A stretch of 64,000 nt of DNA from JBJGXI01 sp045635475 (GTDB lineage Bacteria; Bacillota; Bacilli; Bacillales; Amphibacillaceae): contig NZ_JBJGXI010000016.1 in assembly GCF_045635475.1 (NCBI RefSeq), forward strand, positions 1 through 64,000. Reading direction: 5' to 3'. Position 1 is the first letter of the stretch. Each line of letters opens with the position of its first letter. Position numbers and translations under genes: made by a program. The notes below the pieces were generated by a model. It did no database searches and was not told where the DNA came from. It saw only the letters and a program-made list of their open reading frames with translations. Below are positions 26,275-33,304 of this stretch, piece by piece.

Positions 26275-27139
26275 ACGCTTTCTTTACGGGCATCCATATC
26301 TCTGTCCGGTAATCAGCGTCCTGTGGCGTTGCTTTTTGCGGTGGATATACCTCGATGTCAGCTGTTCCGGCATGGACAAAGCCTGTTGCAGGGAACCATT
26401 CTGAAAAAATTCGTTTGGTCGTCTCCTGTATTGCTTCAGGCATTGGGCCAACCACTTCAAACACTGCCCATGTAGATGCTGGTATTTGATTTTCTTCCAA
26501 CTGTTCCGGAACCTCTGCAAATCCCTTTTCCACTCCGATAAAATAAATGAACGCATCTGCTTCTGACTCGTACTCTAAACAAGCACCGAGCATTCCGAGG
26601 TCGCCTGCATGAGATTCTATTAATTCTCCTACATCTGATTTGTAGATATCTTGCCAAAATTGCGGAATTTCCGTGAAATTTTCTTCATCCTTCATCGTAA
26701 CTCGAATCCCTTTTCCGATAACCTGAAATGCGTCCTTTTCTACAATCTTATAATTCATATTCTCAAGCCCCTTCACCGTTATTTGAAAGGAAAGCGGTGG
26801 GAAAGCCTTTAACATGTCTTGGCTACGCTTCGCTTTGGATGGACTTATCCCATGCATTTTTCGAAACGCTTTAGAAAATGATTCTGGTGTTTCATAGCCA
26901 TACTTTAGTGCAATATCAATTACTTTTACATGCGTTGCTGTTAGCTCTTTAGCAGCTAAAGTTAGTCGGCGGTTTCGTATATACTCTGCTACTGTAAATC
27001 CTGTAATGATCTGAAACATTCTTAAAAAGTGGAACTTTGAGCCACAGAAAATAGTAGACAACTGCTCCATTTCTATCTGTTGATCCAAGTTAGCTTCAAT
27101 GTAGCTAAGACATGCACTTAACCTTTTGAATTCGTCCAC
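26273..27139 (-). CDS. AraC-family regulator with GyrI-like effector domain
   Basis: A 288-residue protein. An N-terminal AraC/XylS double helix-turn-helix spans about 8-105 (VAEYIRNRRLTLAAKEL; VIDIALKYGYETPESFSKAFRKMHGISPSKAK). A C-terminal GyrI-like/effector-binding domain covers about 125-288 (TWAVFEVVGPMPEAIQETTKRIFSEWFPATGF; EVYPP). This is the Rob/BmrR-like arrangement that senses small hydrophobic compounds. The adjacent DMT exporter, 120 bases downstream on the same strand, is a reasonable target. That is inference. Confidence 0.88.
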   Translation of the reverse strand: MDEFKRLSACLSYIEANLDQQIEMEQLSTIFCGSKFHFLRMFQIITGFTVAEYIRNRRLTLAAKELTATHVKVIDIALKYGYETPESFSKAFRKMHGISPSKAKRSQDMLKAFPPLSFQITVKGLENMNYKIVEKDAFQVIGKGIRVTMKDEENFTEIPQFWQDIYKSDVGELIESHAGDLGMLGACLEYESEADAFIYFIGVEKGFAEVPEQLEENQIPASTWAVFEVVGPMPEAIQETTKRIFSEWFPATGFVHAGTADIEVYPPQKATPQDADYRTEIWMPVKKA

Positions 27140-27218
27140 ATGTTCTCCTTCCTTTCTTATTTATCGTAACAAGATGACACAGCATAATCCTGTCATTCCA
27201 TGCTTAATAAAGACATGT

Positions 27219-27689
27219 TTATTCTTTAACATAAGGAGTTTTGCCATCTGAAAGGAAGTCATTAATAACTTTTTTCTGACTTGGAAAGAAATTATCTGGT
27301 AGATTGTTTAATTCGAAAAATTTCACATCCAAGCTTTCTTCATTTTGTTCGACTAGCTCACCACCGAAATCCTTACAAGTAAACCAAATTTGCACTAAAG
27401 ACACCTGATCTCCGTTTTGCAATGTCTTTTCATTTTCTGGTCCTGAATAGATACTAAATAACTCCAATGCTCCTAATCGCAAGCCAGTTTCCTCAAATGC
27501 CTCCCGCCTTGCGGTATCAGAAACCGATTCACCGAGCTCCATATAACCACCAGGAAGTCCCCATGTTTGATTATCACTACGAAGATGAAGCAACAGCCGA
27601 TCACTAGCATCAAATACTAACGCACCAGCTACTACCATAATGACTTTTTCATGTCCTACCATAGAGCGCAAATAGCTAATATAATCCAT
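27219..27689 (-). CDS. NUDIX hydrolase
   Basis: A 156-residue pyrophosphohydrolase. The complete Nudix box is GYMELGESVSDTARREAFEETGLRLG (GX5EX7REUXEEXGU). It hydrolyses a nucleoside diphosphate linked to another moiety; the substrate is not evident. The start at 27689 is used because AAGGAGTGG precedes that ATG. The N-terminal 16 residues before the beta-sheet (MDYISYLRSMVGHEKV) match a common Bacillus NUDIX subgroup. Monocistronic. Confidence 0.92.
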   Translation of the reverse strand: MDYISYLRSMVGHEKVIMVVAGALVFDASDRLLLHLRSDNQTWGLPGGYMELGESVSDTARREAFEETGLRLGALELFSIYSGPENEKTLQNGDQVSLVQIWFTCKDFGGELVEQNEESLDVKFFELNNLPDNFFPSQKKVINDFLSDGKTPYVKE

Positions 27690-27799
27690 ACATACCACTC
27701 CTTGTCCAAACCGTTATTTATAAGAATAGATTAACACAACCTGTTATTAGTTTCGTCAATACTTCTCTCCCGCTAGCAACTTTCTCCGCTCACATGAAA

Positions 27800-27828
27800 G
27801 GCCCATTCGCTTGAATTACGAATGGGCC
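27800..27828 (-). terminator. Ferredoxin gene terminator
   Basis: GGCCCATTCG pairs with CGAATGGGCC, just downstream of the ferredoxin stop codon. Confidence 0.8.
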
Positions 27829-27836
27829 CCACTATA

Positions 27837-28073
27837 TTATATGCCGAAATATTTTTCAGCCTTTTCTAAATAAGTTTCTTGCTCTGGTGTTAAATCGTAT
27901 TCCTCTTCAATTGCATCAACTGGGCAAACTGCTTTACAAGCACCACAATCGATACAAATATCAGGATTTATATAAAATTGATCTTGTCCTTCTTCAATAC
28001 AATCAACAGGGCAAACGGTCACGCATTCTCCTGCTTTTTCTGTCTCACAGGGTCCGGTGATTACAAAAGCCAT
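27837..28073 (-). CDS. fdx: Bacterial-type iron-sulfur ferredoxin
   Basis: A 78-residue electron carrier. The first cluster region is CETEKAGECVTVCPVDC, with the spaced cysteines typical of seven-iron ferredoxins. The second is the 4Fe-4S motif CIDCGACKAVCP. An acidic tail follows (EEEYDLTPEQETYLEKAEKYFGI). The sequence closely follows the ferredoxin conserved across Bacillus. AGGAGG lies before the ATG. It is monocistronic with its own terminator. Confidence 0.93.
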   Translation of the reverse strand: MAFVITGPCETEKAGECVTVCPVDCIEEGQDQFYINPDICIDCGACKAVCPVDAIEEEYDLTPEQETYLEKAEKYFGI

Positions 28074-28212
28074 CCGTATTCCTCCTTCGTATAAGTCCGT
28101 GCTTTCCCTTCTGATTAAATAACATTTACCCGGTATCTTGCAAGTAATGCGCCCTAAAAAATGAAACTAACGTAATAATCTTTTCGTACAGTTAATAAGG
28201 GGGCGTAAACAG

Positions 28213-28542
28213 ATGACGGATCGAACAGTCTATTGTACGAAATGTCTTAAAGAGATTAGGGTTCGTGATGACCTTGTTACAGCAACTAGTTTTTTCATCG
28301 TAGACCCATATCATACAGCTTGTTATGCAGAGGATTTGAAAGGTGCTAAAACACTTTTTCTAAGCAATGAACCGATCAATGGTTTCGCAGGTAATTTTGT
28401 TACAATAGTTGCGTTGCTTGCTTTTATCGTTATTTTGCTTATTTATGATTCACCTTTCAAGTGGCTATCCGCTGCCGCTTTAATCGTCGTCGGTTACCGG
28501 ATTTATTCTTATATTGTTTTTGAACGACATATAGAAAAGTAA
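28213..28542 (+). CDS. Zinc-ribbon-like small membrane protein
   Basis: A 109-residue protein, family not recognised. The N-terminal soluble part has YCTKCLKEI and, 25 residues on, YHTACYAED, giving a Cys2-(His/Cys) metal site. Two hydrophobic helices follow (about 59-75, FVTIVALLAFIVILLIY, and 79-97). The tail is short and basic. AAGGGGG precedes the ATG. It may be a membrane-tethered metal-binding regulator, but nothing in the context tells what it does. A hairpin terminator lies about 70 bases downstream. Confidence 0.75.
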   Translation: MTDRTVYCTKCLKEIRVRDDLVTATSFFIVDPYHTACYAEDLKGAKTLFLSNEPINGFAGNFVTIVALLAFIVILLIYDSPFKWLSAAALIVVGYRIYSYIVFERHIEK

Positions 28543-28546
28543 ATTT

Positions 28547-28600
28547 AAAAAGGCGCCACGTAGTGTAACAGGTTCAGTTCTAGGAGAAAAAATAGTAAAT
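28547..28600 (+). repeat. AAAAGGCGC...GGTTCAG repeat, copy A
   Basis: A sequence of about 45 bp immediately after the stop codon of the preceding gene. It matches, in inverted orientation, 31956-32004 immediately after the aldo/keto reductase stop. The two copies bracket the islet of small genes. Confidence 0.6.
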
Positions 28601-28612
28601 AACACATCAAAT

Positions 28613-28651
28613 AGGAGTACAAAATCACATAACGTTTCGTACTCCTTTTTA
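28613..28651 (+). terminator. Terminator of the zinc-ribbon membrane protein gene
   Basis: AGGAGTAC (28613-28620) pairs with GTACTCCT (28639-28646), followed by TTTTT. The remaining space to 28860 is AT-rich, with CAACTAACGCC near 28821 and no gene. Confidence 0.6.
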
Positions 28652-28886
28652 TTGATCTCACAACATTTATAACTTATTAACACCTAATTTAACATAAGAA
28701 ATCGGAATCTTTTTAACAACGGTAAATAAATTTATGTACCTTGTGTAAATAAGGTACTAAAACGAGTGTAAATAGCTTTATTATTAGAAGTGTGATAAGT
28801 GTTGCTGATAATAAATTGTTCAACTAACGCCGCAGTTATGTGGAATAAATAGAATTTATATGTACTTAATATTGGAGGATCTTATA

Positions 28887-29432
28887 ATGAAAAAAATAAT
28901 AGTGTTTTTGTGTATTATGTTTGTCAGTGTAAGTTGCTCTTCTTCAGTTGCTTATGATGAAAATGATATTGCTGCGATAGTTAGAGGGAAAGAGATAACC
29001 GTTAGAGATATTCGCCTAGTAGCAATTTTTAATAATGAAGAATTACCTCAGGTGGTAAAACATTATGTAAGAGAAGAGATTATGATTCAGGAAGCAAAGC
29101 AGATGGGAATAGAACTTCCAAAAGAAGTAAAAGAAGTTATTTCTTCAGACCATTCTTTACCTCCTGAACCACCTGAAGGTAAGGAAAATCCAATCCTTGA
29201 ATTTTATAAGAGTCAAGCTAAGGAATTGGGAATGACCGCTGAAGAATACGTTGATATCTATATATGTAAATCAACCGAAAGAAGTGAATATGTTAGTAGA
29301 TATATAAACCAAGAATTAGGTGAGGGAACTTCTCAAGGGGAAAAAGGAAAAGAGTATCATAATAGACTGAATGAGTTTTATGATCAACTTTTAACAAAGT
29401 ACGACGATGAAATTGAGATTTTAATTAAATAA
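28887..29432 (+). CDS. Putative lipoprotein with SurA-N-like region
   Basis: A 181-residue predicted lipoprotein. The signal peptide MKKIIVFLCIMFVSVSC ends in a lipobox with Cys17. The mature part begins with charged helices (NDIAAIVRGKEITVRDIRLVAIF...VVKHYVREEIMIQEAKQMGIELPKE), resembling the N-terminal chaperone region of SurA/PrsA-like proteins. No parvulin domain follows. GGAGG before the ATG at 28887 fixes the start. It is first of the islet of small genes between 28.8 and 31.7 kb. Function unknown; secreted-protein folding is a guess. Confidence 0.75.
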   Translation: MKKIIVFLCIMFVSVSCSSSVAYDENDIAAIVRGKEITVRDIRLVAIFNNEELPQVVKHYVREEIMIQEAKQMGIELPKEVKEVISSDHSLPPEPPEGKENPILEFYKSQAKELGMTAEEYVDIYICKSTERSEYVSRYINQELGEGTSQGEKGKEYHNRLNEFYDQLLTKYDDEIEILIK

Positions 29433-29546
29433 TGATGGATCAGATTATTCAACTAACGGTAGCGAATGCTTAACAAGGGTATTCGCTTTTCTTTGTAGAA
29501 GTAAAGGAGCAGAAGAGTTGAAAATGAAGATAGGAGAGGTTATTAG

Positions 29547-30053
29547 TTGAAATATTTTTTGTATGACTTACATTTAGCTCAAAATATGGACAATATCAGT
29601 GATGAAGAATTTGACCGAAACGATAGACAATGGCAAACAAACGTTGCAGAATATCAAGAAATATACAAGGGATTGTCTAAACGATTACCCCCTCGATATT
29701 TTTGAACACTTTAATTCTTGGGGATTCCACGACTACCGTTTAATGAAAATGGAGTTAGAACATAAAAGTTTTCTTGATTTAAACGTACATTTCACTATTT
29801 CAAGTGATGTTGAAATATAGAAAATGAGAAGTTATGGGTATTGAGTTTTGAAAAGGTCTCTTTTTCTCAATATCAGCACTATAATTATGATAATGAGAAA
29901 AGTATCTTTCACAGAGAGATAGATGAATGGTTATATCAAGAGTTTTTACCGATTGACCAATTAACAATATCATTCGAAGTGTTATTTTCATCAGGCGGAA
30001 ATGTTTTATTACATTTTCCAGACAAATCAGGATCAATTAAAAGGATAAAATAA
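29547..30053 (+). pseudogene. Frameshifted small gene (DUF4085-like?)
   Basis: One coding sequence seems split over two frames. From a TTG at 29547 (GGAGAGG upstream) the frame encodes KYFLYDLHLAQN...SKRLPPRYF, then stops. Protein-like sequence continues in the +1 frame as DIFEHFNSWGFHDYRLMKMELEHKSFLDLNVHFTISSD to about 29815. It then returns to the original frame as ENEKLWVLSFEKVSFSQYQHYNYD... to 30053. Two compensating single-base changes (one in the CCCCC/TTTTT stretch near 29690-29700) would restore about 168 residues. The start recalls DUF4085-type proteins; that naming is tentative. Confidence 0.65.
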
Positions 30054-30172
30054 ACACCGTATCCTTATTGCAGTAACGGGGGCGATTACGAAAAAAACAG
30101 TCGGTACATTAACAGAAAAGTAATGCTTGTTTACTAAATATCTATTATAATTATTGATAGAGGTGATATAAC

Positions 30173-30421
30173 GTGGATAAGCAAATTCTTGATTTACTTA
30201 CAGAAATGAATAAAGAAATTAAAAGTATGAAAACAGATGTAAATGATTTGAAAACTGAAATGCATAATCGATTTGATACTATTGAAGCAAAACTTGAAGG
30301 TGTAGGCGGACAGTTCGAATTAACCAATGAATCAAGAATTATTGACGTAGATTTTATCGCTGATAAAGTAAATAAACTTGAGAGAGAACTTTACATATTA
30401 AAGAATAAAAGTAATAACTAG
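30173..30421 (+). CDS. Small coiled-coil protein
   Basis: An 82-residue, highly charged protein starting from GTG after GAGGTG. Heptad-like spacing runs through MDKQILDLLTEMNKEIKSMKTDVNDLKTEM and again near the C-terminus (ADKVNKLERELYILKNK), predicting a long coiled coil. No membrane segment or signal peptide is present. Similar short proteins are frequent in Bacillus and of unknown function. A terminator follows immediately. Confidence 0.7.
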   Translation: MDKQILDLLTEMNKEIKSMKTDVNDLKTEMHNRFDTIEAKLEGVGGQFELTNESRIIDVDFIADKVNKLERELYILKNKSNN

Positions 30422-30422
30422 G

Positions 30423-30446
30423 GGGCGCTATATAGGCGCCCTTTAT
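30423..30446 (+). terminator. Terminator of the coiled-coil gene
   Basis: GGGCGC (30423-30428) pairs with GCGCCC (30436-30441), followed by TTTATTCTT. Confidence 0.75.
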
Positions 30447-30711
30447 TCTTAGTATAATGTTTTGATTGTCAGGAGAAATAAAACATTTTAAACAACCCTT
30501 GAGAAAATATGCACTTACACTAACGGGGGCTTTAGTAAAAAAAAGGATCCTCATATACTATTGGCGATCCTTTACTTTTTGAATAGTTTCAAGAATTATT
30601 GGAATTTTACGTTAAAATGAAATGTGAATTTATGATCTTAAAGCAAAGGGCAGTTATGTACAATAAGGGTAATAGCTTTCTTGGTTAAATATAAATAAGG
30701 GGGAGATTATT

Positions 30712-31101
30712 ATTAAGCACCTCAAAGTGTTCGTTATGTTAGTAATTGTATTAATAATAACAGGTTGTAGTTCTGGTGCTACCGACAATCCAACAGCAAA
30801 AGAAATCTTAGATGGTAATGGTGATGCCGATATAATTAAGTTAGATGGTCTAATTTATTCTAAAAACACTAACCCCGAAACCAAACCAGAGAATGACTAT
30901 TCTAAAGGGAAGAAAATAGGGGAAATTAAGAAGACAACTACTAATACTTGGTTGTTTCGAAATCTTTTTGCGAGTAATCTACCAAAAGGAACAGAAGTTT
31001 TTTCAACAGATGAAGATTATAAAAGTGGTGATGCACCATTTGTAATTTTAGTTGAAATGGACGGAAAAATTATTGACTACCACGCTTTAGTTGAAGGATA
31101 A
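30712..31101 (+). CDS. Putative lipoprotein, probable ATT start
   Basis: A roughly 129-residue predicted lipoprotein of unknown family. The signal peptide reads xKHLKVFVMLVIVLIITGC with lipobox ITGC. A proper positively charged N-region exists only if translation starts at the ATT codon at 30712, just after GGGGGAG. A GTG at 30727 would yield MFVMLVIVLIITGC without the Lys-His-Lys. The mature part (SSGATDNPTAKEIL...VILVEMDGKIIDYHALVEG) is polar and compact. Either ATT is used or an ancestral ATG has mutated, making this a gene in decay. Confidence 0.6.
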   Translation: MKHLKVFVMLVIVLIITGCSSGATDNPTAKEILDGNGDADIIKLDGLIYSKNTNPETKPENDYSKGKKIGEIKKTTTNTWLFRNLFASNLPKGTEVFSTDEDYKSGDAPFVILVEMDGKIIDYHALVEG

Positions 31102-31192
31102 GCTTACTATTTTGTTGTGCTAACGGGTGCTTATCTTTAATAAGGATTTGCACACTTGTTCCATTACAGAGCAGTCACAAGAAGGTCATTAC

Positions 31193-31675
31193 TTGAAAAA
31201 AACTTTCTTTTGAATTTGTTTAATTGTAGGGTTTTCCATAATGAGTGGTTGTAATAATCAAAATATAACTCCAGATTATCATTTACCTCTTAGTGGTAAT
31301 AGTAATCATTGGCAAGTTAGTGGATACGAAATGTCGATTACTCCAGAGGAATTTAAAATAGATAATGGAACAATCTCTTTCAAAAATGAGCGTAGAACAG
31401 ATTCTTTCTCCTTTAATACACATGCTATAATTAACGGTACTGATGAAACTATCCACCATAAGTCTGTTACTGCAATGACAGCTAGTATAACAGAAGAGTC
31501 CACTGGAGGAATCGAAAGCGTAGTATTTAAAAACAATAATGGAGAACCTATTACGCTTGAAGATGTAAATGAAGTATATATGATTGTTAGTTGGCGGGAT
31601 ATTCAAAGTGAAAAAAATATTAACGAAAGAATTACTCTGTATAGTAAGTCTGACAACGAACAAAGCTCCGAATAA
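31193..31675 (+). pseudogene. Lipoprotein gene with a stop codon in its signal peptide
   Basis: From TTG at 31193 (AGAAGGT upstream) the frame reads KKTFF, then TGA at 31211-31213, then ICLIVGFSIMSGC in the same frame. That is a complete lipoprotein signal peptide with lipobox MSGC, interrupted by one stop. Downstream the frame is open for 144 codons from ATG at 31241. Translation from that ATG would lack the signal peptide and leave a cytoplasmic protein. The mature domain (NNQNITPDYHLPL...) is of unknown family and looks beta-rich. Confidence 0.7.
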
Positions 31676-31810
31676 TAATTGTTCAACTATAGGGTGCTTT
31701 AGTTGAACAAGAAAAGTAAATAATACGAAAAAAACACTCAAAATTTTTTTCTGAGCGTTTTTTCTTGCTGCTTATACTGCGAATTATAGTTCGAAATGTA
31801 TGCTAATTGA

Positions 31811-31923
31811 GTCAATTTCATAATTACCTTACACAGCTAAGTGCTTCCATATATAATTCAGAGACGGTTTAATCCGACTATATATGGAAGCATGTAGCTA
31901 AAAATCAGTATTATGAAATTGAC
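31811..31923. repeat. 113-bp two-tier palindrome
   Basis: The outer arms GTCAATTTCATAAT (31811-31824) and ATTATGAAATTGAC (31910-31923) are perfect. Inner arms AGCTAAGTGCTTCCATATATA (broken here as AGCTAAGTGC + TTCCATATATA, 31835-31855) and 31879-31899 match with about two mismatches. The loop is about 23 bases. It could fold as a cruciform or RNA hairpin, or be a small inverted-repeat insertion. Confidence 0.7.
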
Positions 31924-31955
31924 TAAATTATTATGTTATTTCTATTTCGATTAGC

Positions 31956-32004
31956 ATTTTTCTCTCCCGAAACTGAACCCGTTACCACTAAGTGCGCCTT
32001 TTGT
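31956..32004 (-). repeat. AAAAGGCGC...GGTTCAG repeat, copy B
   Basis: On the minus strand this reads AAAAGGCGCACTTAGTGG, then TAACGGGTTCAGTTTCGGGA. It aligns with copy A at 28547 with small gaps and roughly 80% identity by eye. It directly follows the aldo/keto reductase stop codon. Confidence 0.6.
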
Positions 32005-32006
32005 TG

Positions 32007-32846
32007 TTATGCTTTATTCATTTCGTCTGGATCCGATCCGACTCTTTCATCTTTGTTTAATCCATCAATTGCTGCCATATCTTCTGCAGACAACTCAAAA
32101 TCAAAAACATCTGCATTTGAAACAATACGATGTTCTTTCACTGACTTCGGTATTGTCACAACCTCACTTTGCAAGTCCCAACGAATAATTACTTGTGCAG
32201 TTGATTTACCATATTTATCGGCAATTGCAAGTAATGTTGGGTCATCCAATAGTTGTCCCTGCTTTAGCGGAGACCATGCTTCTAATTGAATTTCGTGTTT
32301 TTTGCAATAATCACGTAATGTTTTTTGCGCTAAATGCGGATGGAATTCAACCTGATTTACCATCGGCTTAATCTCTGCATCTTTTATTAAATCATCCAAA
32401 TGGTGTTCTTTAAAATTACTAACACCGATTGCACGGATTTTACCGTCTTTATATAATTTCTCCATGGCTTTCCATGTTTCTTTGTATTTCCCTTGTGCAG
32501 GTGTTGGCCAGTGAATTAAATACAAATCAAGATAGTCTAAACCTAACTTGTTTAAGCTTGTTTCAAATGCCGCCAATGTGGATTCATAGCCTTGATCACC
32601 ATTCCACACCTTTGACGTAACAAAAATTTCTTCGCGAGGAACGCCAGATTCTTTTAGCGCCTGTCCTACACCTTCTTCATTTTTATAAATAGCTGCAGTA
32701 TCGATACTTTTGTAACCATGCTTAAGAGCTGATTTAACCGAATGAACTACTTCTTCTCCATCCTTTACTTGAAAGACTCCTAAACCTAACCACGGCATTT
32801 TCACTCCATTATGTAGAGTAGTCGTATCTTGAAGATTAGTTGGCAT
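32007..32846 (-). CDS. Aldo/keto reductase (YvgN/YtbE-like, AKR5 group)
   Basis: A 279-residue NADPH-dependent reductase. The catalytic tetrad is Asp49 and Tyr54 in SIDTAAIYKNEEGVG, Lys79 in FVTSKVWN and His112 in YLIHWPTP. The C-terminal VTIPKSVKEHRIVSNADVFDF binds NADP. Bacillus relatives reduce glyoxal, methylglyoxal and other aldehydes, so aldehyde detoxification is a fair guess. It stands alone. AGGAGGAA lies before the ATG. Confidence 0.92.
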   Translation of the reverse strand: MPTNLQDTTTLHNGVKMPWLGLGVFQVKDGEEVVHSVKSALKHGYKSIDTAAIYKNEEGVGQALKESGVPREEIFVTSKVWNGDQGYESTLAAFETSLNKLGLDYLDLYLIHWPTPAQGKYKETWKAMEKLYKDGKIRAIGVSNFKEHHLDDLIKDAEIKPMVNQVEFHPHLAQKTLRDYCKKHEIQLEAWSPLKQGQLLDDPTLLAIADKYGKSTAQVIIRWDLQSEVVTIPKSVKEHRIVSNADVFDFELSAEDMAAIDGLNKDERVGSDPDEMNKA

Positions 32847-33056
32847 GCAAATTCCTCCTTTAATTGTTCCACATAATATTTTACACGCTTCACCTGATTT
32901 TTAAACTAATTTGCTCTTTGCTATTGTTTGAAACACCTCTTTAAAACTACGAATTATATAATCGGAACATGTACTCCCCACGTGGAACTCAATTCCTTCG
33001 AGTAGCTAGACAGAAGCAGCAGACTCCAGATCCCAATATAAATTCTAAAATGATTT

Positions 33057-33235
33057 GGCGGCCACAGGAGCGCTTATTTCAACAAAATCCCTTGAATTAA
33101 AACGTGAGCGGCCACACGTGCACTTATTTGCATAATATCAAACAAAACAGCTCTCAATTAACTGAATAAGGTCTGTGGTGGCCGCCGAACTCAGAATAAT
33201 GGATATTTGTCACAGATAGCGGCTTTGATGGCCGC
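33057..33235. repeat. GCGGCCAC-type inverted-repeat spacer element
   Basis: The 457-bp space between the aldo/keto reductase and HelD genes contains GGCGGCCACAGG, AGCGGCCACACGTGCACTTATT, and the inverted GTCTGTGGTGGCCGCC and TTTGATGGCCGC. Spacing and core sequence match the 5640 locus. Inner sequence around 33137-33196 matches the fragment at 8369 in reverse. Nothing coding is visible. Confidence 0.75.
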
Positions 33236-33304
33236 ACAACTCAAGCTGCTCCAAGGCAACCGTAATCAGCTACCGACACTAAAGAAAAAAACAATAAGCT
33301 AGGT

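Noticed and set aside
28213..32004. Toxin-antitoxin or defence island
   Set aside because: The small genes are mainly lipoproteins and a coiled-coil protein; no toxin fold, nuclease, ATPase or restriction motif was recognised.
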